A stretch of 64,000 bases of DNA from Prochilodus magdalenae (taxonomy: Eukaryota; Chordata; Actinopteri; Characiformes; Prochilodontidae): NCBI GenBank assembly GCA_024036415.1, contig JAMWET010000490.1, positions 62,001 to 126,000 on the forward strand, read 5' to 3'. Under the pieces are notes generated by a model that was given only the letters and a program-made list of their open reading frames with translations, did no database searches and was not told the origin of the DNA. Shown piece by piece: positions 11,855 to 22,404 of this stretch. Position 1 is the stretch's first letter; each line of letters opens with the position of its first letter. Position numbers and translations under genes: made by a program.

Positions 11855-12383
11855 TAGGGGTTGGACAATGAAACTGAAACACCTGTCATTTTAGTGTGGG
11901 AGGTCTCATGGCTAAATGGGACCAGCCTGGTGGCCAATCTTCATTAACTGCACATTGCACCAGTAAGAGCAGAGTGTGAAGGTTCAGTTAGCAGGTAAGA
12001 GCACAGTTCTGCTCAAAATACTGCAATGCACACAACATTATGGGTGATATACCAGAGTTCAAAAGAGGACAGACTGTTGGTGCACGTCTTGCTGGCACAT
12101 CTGTGACCAAGACAGCAAGTCTTTGTGATGCATCAAGAGCCACGGTATCCAGGGTATTGTCAGCATACCACCAAGAAGGACGAACCACATTCAACAGGAT
12201 TAACTGTGGACGCAAGAGGAAGCTGTCTAATGTTTGGGTGCTAACCCGGATTGTATCCAAAAAACATAAAACCACGGCTGCCCAAATGACGCTGTAATTG
12301 CCGCAAAAGGAGGCCCTACACCATACTAATAAATGAGTGTGGTCTAAAACCAGGTGTCTCAGTTTCATTGTCCAACCCCTGTA
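11855..12383 (+). mobile_element. Internally deleted Tc1/mariner element with good TIRs
   Basis: Inverted termini 'ggggttggacaatgaaactg' (11857) and 'cagtttcattgtccaacccc' (to about 12379) are flanked by TA dinucleotides, the usual Tc1/mariner target. Inside, the + frame from 12040 gives an N-terminal transposase piece: 'IPEFKRGQTVGARLAGTSVT' with a helix-turn-helix ('TASLCDASRATVSRVLSAYH'). The frame stops at 12297, and the catalytic DDE part is absent, so this is a non-autonomous deletion derivative. It lies between the converging erich6 and selenot ends. Confidence 0.85.
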
Positions 12384-12576
12384 CATTTCATTAGGGTCCC
12401 AGAGAGCCGTGTGGTAATGCGGTCACCTCTGAGCTCCTTCAGATTCACCACGATGGCCATTTACGGCAATCCCAATTAACTGCAACATCCTCTATAATAA
12501 TACTGCTGCCATTTCCTGGTCCTAAGGTTGGACCAAAAAGACCACCACCATCAGACACAGCTTCGTTAGAATCCAT

Positions 12577-12582
12577 TTTATT
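12577..12582 (-). promoter_or_regulatory. selenot: Distal poly(A) signal of selenot (AATAAA)
   Basis: TTTATT on + gives AATAAA on the minus strand, downstream of the SECIS. Cleavage is expected a little further on, near 12555-12565. Using this site keeps the SECIS in the mRNA. Confidence 0.6.
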
Positions 12583-12979
12583 ATCCTCTCAGTTAACATG
12601 GTCAGCTATAGAAACAAATACAAAAATTACAGGAAGCCAATAAAACAACCCACGCTCGGTCTAACGCTACACAGCCATGATCGGGTCAGTGGAATAAGTT
12701 AGGCGTCGTCTTTGATCTCTTGTTAAACAAACATGTTTTAGCCACAGAACGAGGAGTAAAAAGGAGGAAACGAAGAGACTCTCCGAGACTGCCTCAGTGC
12801 TGGTAAAGCAGGAGCTCAGAACAAACTACACAGGTGCACATTAGCGTGGATCCTCTCTTACCAAATCTACGGTTCCGTTAATCCTGAATGGTTATTGCAC
12901 AGCATATGGGCTTCAGTAGTAACAAACAGCCACCGCTGTTGCCATGGACCCCGAGCCGGTATCTGTAGGTGGGCGTCTC

Positions 12980-13078
12980 CAGGGGGCGTGGCGAGGAGCG
13001 AGCGGGACATCCGGCCTGCGCTAGTAGATGCACTACTTTCAGCACAAACCTTCATAAACGTCGCCTCGCAACCGTAGG
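12980..13078 (-). promoter_or_regulatory. selenot: SECIS element, form 2, in selenot 3' UTR
   Basis: Read on minus, all SECIS parts are present in order. The quartet 5' half is ATGA (13055-13052). Helix II is GGTTTGTGCT (13050-13041) pairing with AGCGCAGGCC (13022-13013), ten pairs including G-U. The apical AAA is at 13039-13037. An extra ministem GTAG (13036-13033)/CTAC (13027-13024) makes it form 2. The 3' quartet half is GGAT (13012-13009). A GCGAG/CTCGC helix I can form outside. ATGA to AAA is 12 nt, as expected. It directs selenocysteine insertion at the TGA in selenot exon 2. Confidence 0.85.
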
Positions 13079-13234
13079 AGAGCTCGACCTCAAAACTGGA
13101 GAGAGGAGTAAAGAACACAGTGAGTACAGAGCAGACGTGGAGCACGTACACAAACCATGTAGTTCAGTTAGAGTAGAGATCCACAAGGTAGAATACTCCT
13201 CCAGGGTCAGTAGAAGCTCCTCCCCTTAGACCTC

Positions 13235-13835
13235 CACTGGAGTAACAGTACTAAAGTATGTACCTTCAGATGTACTTAAGTATGGAGAGTAACAGTACTA
13301 AAGTATGTACCTTCAGATGTACTGAAGTATGGAGAGTACCAGTACTAAAGTATGTACCTTCAGATGTACTGAAGTACAGAGAGTAACAGTACTAAAGTAT
13401 GGAGAGTACCAGTACTAAAGTATGTACCTTCAGATGTACTTAAGTACGGAGAGTAGCAGTACTAAAGTATGTACCTTCAGATGTACTGAAGTATGGAGAG
13501 TACCAGTACTAAAGTATGTACCTTCAGATGTACTGAAGTACAGAGAGTAACAGTACTAAAGTATGTACCTTCAGATGTACTGAAGTACAGAGAGTAACAG
13601 TACTAAAGTATGTACCTTCAGATGTACTTAAGTACAGAGAGTAACAGTACTAAAGTATGTACCTTCAGATGTACTTAAGTACGGAGAGTAGCAGTACTAA
13701 AGTATGTACCTTCAGATGTACTGAAGTATGGAGAGTACCAGTACTAAAGTATGTACCTTCAGATGTACTGAAGTATGGAGAGTAACAGTACTAAAGTATG
13801 TACCTTCAGATGTACTGAAGTATGGAGAGTAACAG
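13235..13835. repeat. 47 bp minisatellite in the selenot 3' UTR
   Basis: About 13 units of roughly 47 bp ('cagtactaaagtatgtacct', 'tcagatgtactgaagtatgg', 'agagtaa') with small variants (tta/tga, cagaga/cggaga) and one shortened unit near 13380. Each unit has short GTAC-centred palindromes. The array lies between the selenot stop codon and its SECIS, so it is expected to be transcribed in the mature mRNA. Confidence 0.9.
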
Positions 13836-13843
13836 GAGTATGG

Positions 13844-13849
13844 TTTATT
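13844..13849 (-). promoter_or_regulatory. selenot: Possible proximal poly(A) signal of selenot, upstream of the SECIS
   Basis: TTTATT on + reads AATAAA on minus, about 790 bases after the selenot stop codon and about 790 bases before the SECIS. If used, the transcript would lack the SECIS and the exon 2 TGA would act as a stop. Whether it is used cannot be seen from sequence. Confidence 0.35.
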
Positions 13850-14636
13850 ACGGCTCTAATGTCCTATTATCATTTCTGGAACAGGGCTCTTCATCAGCTC
13901 AGTGTAGGTGAAGAGACTCTAGTGTCTCTCAGTCCACCAGTCTTTAATAGAAGCTCATTCATCAGTCTGACACTGACGTCTATCACATCATCATCAGCAC
14001 AGAACACTGAAGGAGAACAGTTTCCATTACCTAGAACCAAGTTTGTTCCAACAGGTCAAATCTCACCTCACCAACATGCTACTTACAGTCCACTTACTTT
14101 GTTATTGCTGGAACACAAACCACGAGCATCACACACGGCACATTTGTAGCCATGACTGACTGTTTCTGACCCTCCACCCAACAACCTATGTACCTATGTA
14201 CATCAAAGCATGCGGTATTTGCTGACCAAGTCTTGGTATGAACCTTCGACACTGCCCGATCTAACGTTGTGTAGTCTGATCCCAGCATTAACCACCTAAG
14301 TGTCGAAGCTCTAGGCTCCATCTGGATGTTACTCTCCTAGATAGGGGGTCAATAAAAGTACTGGACCCTACAGGCACCCTACAGTGTGTACGCTGTGAGA
14401 AAACCCAACTCTGAGTCAATAGGTATGAAGGGCAATACTGTGGAGCACCATCTGTGCGGAGTATGTGCAGACAGCCTCAACTTGAGAAACCAGTTCGATT
14501 CAGAAAGGGTAATGGTTACGTGATGGAGAACACTCAAAGAACCGACTGACTCTCCATTGACGGGACATGCAGATCGCCTGGAGGCTGTACGTACATGGCG
14601 GGGTCCTAGGCTCCAGGCAGTGGGGAGGAGGAAGGG

Positions 14637-14912
14637 TTACGAGTGGTGGTGTGGAAGTCTGTCCATGTGCACATTCATCTTCATCTCGTTCTCCAGGATC
14701 TGCACCAGCTGCTGCATGGAGGGCAGGTGGCCGGACTCCAGCTTGGACCACACTGGAACATCTGAGAACAATGAACACTGTGTTGTTTACTGATGCTGTG
14801 CTTTGGGGGGGCTGTTACTGTTGTGAGTCTGGCAGCAATATGGTTCCTATTATTGGTTGTCGTTTCCAAGTTAGTATGACTATAGACTTGAACGGTACCA
14901 AGGAAAAAAAAA

Positions 14913-14952
<40 letters not shown>

Positions 14953-17900
14953 GGAAACAGATGATTTCTAGTTTAACTTGAAACCATGCAGGGTTGGGGT
15001 GTGGGGGTGGCTGGTGTACTTGTAAGACGATATAAAGGACAACAGATTCAGGAAATAATTCAATACATGCCAATTACAGTGGTTTAAAACTTTCATAGTT
15101 GTATCACATGATATCATGTTTGAAAATATAAATAAATTAAAATAAATAAATAAAAAAAATAAATTAAATAATGTATAATTGTAATAAAAACATTTTAAAT
15201 TATTATTATAATTAATACTTTTAAATATTATATTTTTTATATTATATATTAAATACAAAAATGAACAGTCTGTTATTACTTCTTATTAAACAGTAGCATG
15301 TTCAGATCCAAATTTAACACCTACTGTATATGAACTACATTGCCTGTCAAGTATTGTACAGTAGAGTGATTCATATTAGCAGAACCAACATTACTGGATT
15401 TAGTCATCATTCTATATAATCAGCACTTGTGGGGGGCACTGCAGCGACTTACCACAGTGATGAGCAGAACCTAACCCTTGTGGTTCACTGTTTTAATGAA
15501 AATTCAAATTCTACCAAAAGCAATCGATCATACAGACAACTTTACACAAGCCTGCTGGAAACACATCTTAAATCTCCATACACTTGTATATACACATGCT
15601 GCACGTTTGTGTCCGGTTATATCAGCGCTCTGTATCTTCAGGGGTTTAGCCTGTGTTTCTCTGATTAAACCTGCCTTTAATTAAAGTCTGCAAACAAGTA
15701 GAACGAAAGGGTACACAGGCTCAGGAACACATTTCATTTTCAACCACAGGCACAGTGTAGAGGACAGCATCAGACAGACGACACAGTCACTGATGATCGA
15801 ATGCTTATTGGGAGAGTCTTACCGTTGAGCGTGATTTCGAAAGCACCCGTAGACATGCACTGATTTTCAATCATATTGCTGAAGAAGAACACCATCATGC
15901 AGGCGTAGATCTGCACACAGAAGATCAGAGGTTAATTAGACCCACAAAGTCAGATGAAATATTTACTGACAGAGGACGTTTAACGCCTTACACATTTCCC
16001 TGAACAACAGAGCCATCAGGTAACGTTCATTAGCACTGAGGCCACACCAACTCACAGGGGGCCTTTAGTCCCTACCGTATCTAACACAAACACCAACAGC
16101 AGCCTGGAGAGCCTAAAGATACGAATACAACACTCGTGTCCTCATAGATTTGGTCGTACTGTGCTCCTTGTGTAGAGCTGTAAATATATGAACTAGGGAT
16201 GCACCAAACGTGAGGCTGAAAACGATGGGAAGAGCCCCACTTTGGCTGGCGTTCGGCCTAATAAGTGTAAGGACCAAGTAATTCCGAACGATGAAGTTCA
16301 TCATGACCTTTTTTCTACTTCCCAATGTAGATGGGCACCAGAACTGAACTTTTGCTCCTTAGTTCCAGGGCTAGCGCCAACTGCTCCAGGCTGGAGCCCA
16401 CTTTCTCCACAGCGGGTCACACCAGAGCATGCTGGCGCTTCCCAGCTTTAATTCTGATTTAAGGATTAGAGCCAAACGGAGATTCACACAGAGTAAAGAA
16501 CAGAACCACTGGCTTTAACAAGTCTCGCAGCCTCAGCAGCCTCACTCCACCCACTCACCGGCACTGTTTATCTAAAGCTGCTGTCCCATAAAATCTATTC
16601 ATTTATTCTACAGACAACAGAAGTGAGACTAATTCATTTATTATTTTTATTAATTTATTGATTTATCATACTTCGTAAATCAGTATCAACGTTATCGGAC
16701 TAAAAATCATAACACAACAGTCAAAAAAAGCCAACACCAAGTTCAGGAAGGGGTGGGCAATGTGGCGACAGTTTAATTATGATTATTGTTGTTGTATATG
16801 TTTTCATTATACCCTATTGTGAATACCAGCAGTATTAGGCCTGTGTAACTGGATTAGTGCAGTGTAGTTTGTGAAACAATTCTTATTATTATCAGTATTA
16901 TTGTATGTTATGTACGCGTGGCAGAAACGTTCCAACTTTGTGTTAGTAAGCAAATTAAATAAATAAATAAATAAATAAGCAAATAAAATATGATGCTGCA
17001 AGTTGTATATTGTGAAAATGCCATGTTAAGTTGCCATACAGTCCACCTCGCTTCCCCAAATCCAACAGACCAGTCTAACAGCTTTCGTTTCTGAAATGAC
17101 ACACGACCCAAGTCCTCACCTTATTCTCCTGACTCCACAGCCAAAGTCCAGGAGCCTGCATACCAAGGAGGGCGAATGGGTCCTTCCCTACGACAATCAC
17201 TCCGATCACCAGCAGTTTGAAAATAGACAGAAAAGAAGCGATGTACCTGGAGATAAAAGAATTCAGAAATACTCATGCTTACACTTTCTTCCATTTCTAA
17301 CTTTGGAAAATAAAAGCAAAACTAGGTGTTCTATATGACGATACTTTATTACACCAGTTTATTAGAACGTGTGCACAACACACTTTACAGATGACATTAC
17401 TGGTAATTAAGCGTAATGTGTGTAATGTAAATAGACAATCAATATACTGATTTATTTTTACATTTGATATTTATTTACTTCTTTATATCACAACCTATCA
17501 AAACACTATTTTCTTGCTCACTGGACAAAAGAGTCACCTGTGAGTGAAAATGTACCTAGTGGCATGCAACACCTCCACGAGTGCCAATAACCGCCATGAT
17601 TTGGCAGGGACTGCATAAGTTTCTGGATGTAGGCCACATCAATATTCAGACACTCTTGCATCAGCAGGTGGGCCAGATTTGGTGGAGGCCTTCCCTGGCA
17701 CAATTCCGAGGAGAATTCCCTGTATACTGGGATTTTCCCACTGCTGGTAGACCCGTATGACTATACGCGTCCATACACCTGCAGATTTAGCTACTTCCTT
17801 TACACCTGTCTTTGGCCACGCCCACATGCTCAGTCCCTCCTTTTAGCCAATCATTAACATCTGCTCTGGAGCCATTTACCACACATGGAACGAGACATTT

Positions 17901-20900
17901 CCTGCACTGTAGCACCTCTTCTCAATCTATGGATCCCGTCACTCACACCCCACAGGGATTTATAGCCCCATCATGCTTGTGCAGCGCCATCTGCAGGAGC
18001 CTGAAGTTACTACCACCATATCCATGCAAGGTGACTCATTTTTTTGTCCGGTGAGCTTATTTTTGCCATACAGCCCACCCTAGTTCAAGAATAATTGATA
18101 TTAGAAGATTCACTGGTGGTCTTGAAATAAAATAGCTGTGTTTTCTGGATGTGGAGAAGTTTATTCATTCATCTCATCAGCTTGCTTTGTTCGTATCTCA
18201 GTCTTTGTATTATACAAATCAGTGACGCTGTGAAGGTCCAGAGAGTGTGTGGTGGTTGTGCAATATGCCGCTTCTTTCGTAATAAGACGGTGATGCAAAG
18301 TTCATGTGAGGCTGCATTCCATTCCACCACGATGGCAGGAAGTGCAATAAAAGATTTATGACGGGGTGCTGAACGAGGCTTTATCTCTCACCTGTAAACA
18401 GGCAGAGGAAGATAGTTCTCTCCCTCTATGCGGATGTCTGGGTACCGCTGGTACAAAGCCTGCGTGTACTCCTCAAACACCCGCTTGTACCCTCAGGAGA
18501 TACTGGAAAAGGACACAGAGGATTTAAGACAACAACACGCGGCAGCAGGAAAACAAAAAAGTAGCAGTGTCCCTGGAAAGAGGATCATGTGATGACCACT
18601 GCCGAGAGGGAGGAGGAAAACAGGACTGCATGATCCGTCTTTCCACAGATATCCGCCTAAATAAACATTCAGCCATTCAGTGTGGCTTGTTGTGAAATGC
18701 TCACTGGACGTCTGAGGAGCTGAATGCATCTAAAGCCTTACCAGCCCAGAATAACAAACCTCAAATTACAGACATGCAGTATAACTGCAACTTAGTGTCA
18801 CTCAGAATCGTCGCAACTGGATGCTTTCCCTAAACAGCCTCAGCCCTGCATGTAGGAGTGATCAATACAGTAGGCTTCTACTCACAGCTATGGTACCATC
18901 AACTACATTACCTATACACGCTCACACATACATTCAGTGGTCACTGCAGACTGTAAATACAACAGCTTTATAGAAACCAGGGGTCTAGTTATATCACATA
19001 TAGCTACCATGTCAAAATGTCTGACCGTAGAGTATAGAGAGTTCCCTACCGAAAACCCTAGATACGATATTTTCATATTGAAACCGCATTAAAACTACTA
19101 CGTCTTGGATTCTTGGATTAACTTGTGCACTCTTGTGCTCTAGAAGGCCCAACCTGTGTACCCTAATGTTCGAGAAGGCTTGGCTTGTCCACTCTTGCTC
19201 TCTAGAAAGCTTACCTAGTGTACTGTTGTGTTCTAGGAAGCTTCGCTTGTTCACAAGGCTGAGTTTGTGCACTCTTGTGTTCTAAAAGGCTTAGCTTGTG
19301 TATCCTTGTGTTCCAGAAAGCTTAGTTTGTGCACTCTTGCACTAGCAAGCATATCTATTGTACTGTTGTACTCTAGAAGGCCTAGCTTGTGTACCCATAT
19401 GTTCTAGAAGGCTTAGTTTGTGCACTTTGGCACTAGCAAGCTTATCTATTGTACTGCTGTGTTCTAGAAGGCCTAGCATATGTACCCTTTGCACTCTAAC
19501 AAGCTTATCTATTGTACTGTTGTTTTCTAGAAGGCTTCACTTGTTCACTCATGTTCTAGAAGGGCTAGCTTGTGTACCCTTATGTTCTGGAAGCCTAGCT
19601 TGTGTTTCCTTGTGTTCTAGAAGGCTTGGTTTGTGCACTCTTGTGTTCTAGAAGGCTTAGTTTGTGCACTCCTGTGTTCTAGAAGGCTTAGTTTGTGCAC
19701 TCCTGTGTTCCAGAAGGCTTAGTTTGTGCACTCCTGTGTTCCAGAAGGCTTAGTTTGTGCACTCTAGCAAGCTTATCTATTGTACTGTTGTGTTCTAGAA
19801 GGCTAGCTTGTGTCCCCTTATGTTCTAGAAGGCCTAGCCTGTGTACCCTAGTGTTCTAGGAAGATTCGCTTGTTCACAAGGCTGAGTTTGTGCACTCTTG
19901 TGTTCTAAAAGACTTAGCTTGTGTATCTTTGTGTTCCAGAATACTTAGTTGTGCACGCTTGCACTAGCATTATCTATTGTACTGTTGTGCTCTAGAAGGC
20001 CTAGCTTGTGTACCCTTTTGTGCTAGAAGGCCTAGCTTGTGTCCCCTTATGTTCTAGGAAGCTTTGCTTGTTCACAAGGCTGAGTTTGTGCATTCTTGTG
20101 TTCTAAAAGGCTTAGCTTGTGTATCCTTGTGTTCCAGAAAGCTTAGTTTGTGCACACTTGCAAGCTTATCTATTGTACTGTTGTGTTGTAGTAGGCCTAG
20201 CTTGTGTCCAACTATGTTCTAGAAGGCCTAGCTTTTGTCTCCCTATTTTCTAGAAGGCTTAGCTTGTGCACTCTTATGTTCTAGAAGGCTTGGTTTGTGT
20301 ATTCGTGTTCCAGAAAGCTTAGTTTGTGCACTCTTGCACTAGCAAGCTTATCTATTGTACTGTTGTGCTCTAGAAGGCCTAGCTTGTATACCCATATGTT
20401 CTAGAAGGCTTAGTTTGTGCACTCTTGCACTAGCAAGCTTATCTATTGTACTGTTGTGTTCTAGAAGGCCTAGCATATGTACCCTTTGCACTCTAGCAAG
20501 CTTATCTATTGTACTGTTGTTTTCTAAAAGGCTTAGCTTGTTCACTCATGTTCTAGAAGGGCTAGCTTGTGTGCCCTTATGTTCTGGAACCCTAGCTTGT
20601 GTTCCCTTGTGTTCTAGAAGGCTTGGTTTGTGCACTCTTGTGTTCTAGAAGGCCTAGCTTGTGTACCCACATGCTCTAGAGGGCTGAGTTTGTGCACTCA
20701 TGTTCTAAAAGGCTTAGTTTGTGTATCCTTGTGTTCCAGAAAGCTTAGTTTGTGCACTCTAGCAAGCTTATCTATTGTACTGTTGTGTTCTAGAAGGCTA
20801 GCTTGTGTCCCTTTTATGTTCTAGAAGGCCTAGCCTGTGTACCCTAGTGTTCTAGGAAGCTTCGCTTGTTCACAAGGCTGAGTTTGTGCACTCTTGTGTT

Positions 20901-22236
20901 CTAAAAGACTTAGCTTGTGTATCCTTGTGTTCCAGAAAGCTTAGTTTGTGCACTCTAGCAAGCTTATCTATTGTACTGTTGTGTTCTAGAAGGCTAGCTT
21001 GTGTCCCCTTATGTTCTAGAAGACCTAGCTTGTGTCCCCTTGTGTTCTAGAAGGCCTAGCTTGTGTCCCCTTGTGTTCTAGAAGGCCTAGTTTGTGTCCT
21101 CTTGTGTTCTAGAAGGCCTAGTTTGTGTCCTCTTGTGTTCTAGAAGGCCTAACCTGTGTACCCTAATGTTCTAGGAAGCTTCGCTTGTTCACAACGCTGA
21201 GTTTGTGCACTCTTGTGTTCTAAAAGACTTAGCTTGTGTATCTTTGTGTTCCAGAATACTCAGTTTGTGCACGCTTGCACTAGCACTATCTATTGTACTG
21301 TTGTGTTCTAGAAGGCCTAGTTTGTGTACCCATATGTTCTAGAAGGCCTAGTTTGTGCACTCTTGTGTTCTAGAAGGCCTAGCATATGTACCCTTTGCAC
21401 TCTAGAAAGCTTATCTGTTGTGTTCTAGAAGGCTCACTTGGTCACTCATGTTCTAGAAGGCTTAGTTTGTGTACCCTCATGTTCTAGGAGGCTTAGCTAG
21501 TGTTGCCCAGTCCTATTCACTGGTTTCTTACTCGGTGGGATGATGTCCACACGACGAACCTCGAATGACACACAGCGTCCCAAATCCTTTACTATAATCG
21601 GCAATTCTGTTTCGTATTTCAGTAGGAAGTGTTCGGTGATCAGAGGGCCGTTACGGGCACGACATAAGTCATTATTATGAGATACGGCTCTTAGTTTAAA
21701 GTGGTAGAGGGTTGTCAGACCTGCTTATCCTCAGAAATAAAACCTCCTAATCAGATTAGAGTCTGCGGAAGCAGCTAACTAGCCAGACCGGCTACAAGCA
21801 CACTTCACTTTTCACACTATTCAGCTAGCAGGCTAACTAGCTAGCTTTACCAAAGTAAAGCCGACAGGTCTGGTTTGTTTTGGTTTCTAAGTTCACCAAA
21901 AGAAAGAGAAGTGGGACAACCACGGGCAGTACCTCAGATACGCACCTTATAACACCAAACCTCTCCGAAAGTTAGGGATAAGTTACAGGAGTTAGCTACT
22001 TAGTTAGCCGTCAGCCTGAAGACAGCACCCACTACTTAGCATTAGCATACCGGTATCTAGTTCGGACCGACCGTGAGACATTTTATACAGAAAGCGGTTC
22101 CTCACCAGATCTGGAACTTCAGAAGAGGGCCCGTTGCGAACTGCATCTTCATCTTCTTCACGCCGGTGCTGTCTCCGGAGGCGCTATAAAAAGCGCAAAC
22201 CCATAAAGTTAGAAACGAGAGCGCTAACCAACGCAT
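14637..22236 (-). CDS. selenot: Selenoprotein T, ER thioredoxin-like oxidoreductase
   Basis: Five coding exons on minus: 22236-22106, 18502-18392, 17246-17120, 15910-15823, 14761-14637 (stop TAA). All junction phases agree and give about 193 residues; human SELENOT has 195. The start gives a signal-like N terminus (MRWLALSFLTLWVCAF). The redox motif C-I-S-U sits at about residues 44-47, with U encoded by TGA and its Cys codon split by intron 1. Family-typical segments follow: 'YKRVFEEYTQALYQRYPDIR', a membrane segment 'FLSIFKLLVIGVIVVGKDPF', 'SNMIENQCMSTGAFEITLN' and a C-terminal 'HMDRLPHHHS'. Selenoprotein T is an ER-membrane redox protein linked to ER protein quality control and calcium. 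It is head to head with serp1 and convergent with erich6. Introns are swollen by repeats, above all the array in intron 1. Confidence 0.96.
14913..14952. repeat. (ATT)n microsatellite in selenot intron 4
   Basis: A pure run of ATT triplets preceded by an A tract. It lies about 150 bp from the acceptor of the last selenot exon. The antisense poly-Ile frame is spurious. Confidence 0.95.
17517..18060 (-). mobile_element. Tc1-like non-autonomous element in selenot intron 2
   Basis: Inverted ends 'ctcactggacaaaagagtca' (17517) and 'gactcatttttttgtccggt' (ends about 18053) bound about 540 bp. Read on minus it has degraded transposase N-terminal blocks ('VKEVAKSAGVWTR', 'VYQQWENPSIQGILLGIVPG'). Most of it is also found at 6040-6520, and shorter related pieces lie at 30950-31200 and 36780-37040. 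The 3' half is well conserved between the first two copies, indicating a family with several members here. Confidence 0.7.
18493..18495 (-). other. selenot: Selenocysteine codon (TGA) of selenot
   Basis: On minus, exon 2 begins T-ATC-TCC-TGA-GGG-TAC. The TGA falls exactly where selenoprotein T has its catalytic Sec (CxxU), with homologous coding sequence continuing in frame on both sides. An automatic gene caller would wrongly end the protein here or skip exon 2. Confidence 0.95.
19110..21520. repeat. About 30 bp minisatellite with TTCTAGAA cores, selenot intron 1
   Basis: Roughly 75-80 diverged units of the form 'ttgtgttctagaaggcctag' + 'cttgtgtaccc' fill intron 1 from about 600 bp beyond exon 2 to within about 600 bp of exon 1. 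Longer blocks recur: 19340-19650 and 20330-20650 are near copies, giving a higher-order period of about 1 kb. Many units keep TTCTAGAA or TTCCAGAA, which fit TTCnnGAA. Frames across it are not genes. Confidence 0.93.
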
Positions 22237-22404
22237 CCTTACAGCAGATAGCTCAACGACACAGCATCCGGGGACCTGAGTGTGGGTGGTGGGGGTTAAG
22301 GGAGGTAAAGGCGCGATGCGATTGGTTCCCGACTCGTTGACGTATCCTCTGATGCCGCTGCTTGCGGGCTCTGGTCGCGCTTCAATATGCGTATCTGTGT
22401 TCTC
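21521..22404. promoter_or_regulatory. selenot: Unique island with selenot exon 1 and promoter inside the minisatellite
   Basis: This roughly 880 bp stretch has no repeat units although the same minisatellite family flanks it on both sides. It holds selenot exon 1, its donor, and GC-richer sequence upstream of the ATG (22237-22400), where the promoter should lie. I see no obvious TATA box at a fixed distance. The 21530-22090 part is intron 1 sequence with no other recognisable feature. Confidence 0.55.

Noticed and set aside
14240..14312. Hairpin CTTCGACACT/AGTGTCGAAG in the selenot 3' UTR as SECIS
   Set aside because: It lacks the ATGA quartet and apical AA at the right spacing; the 12980-13078 structure has all parts.
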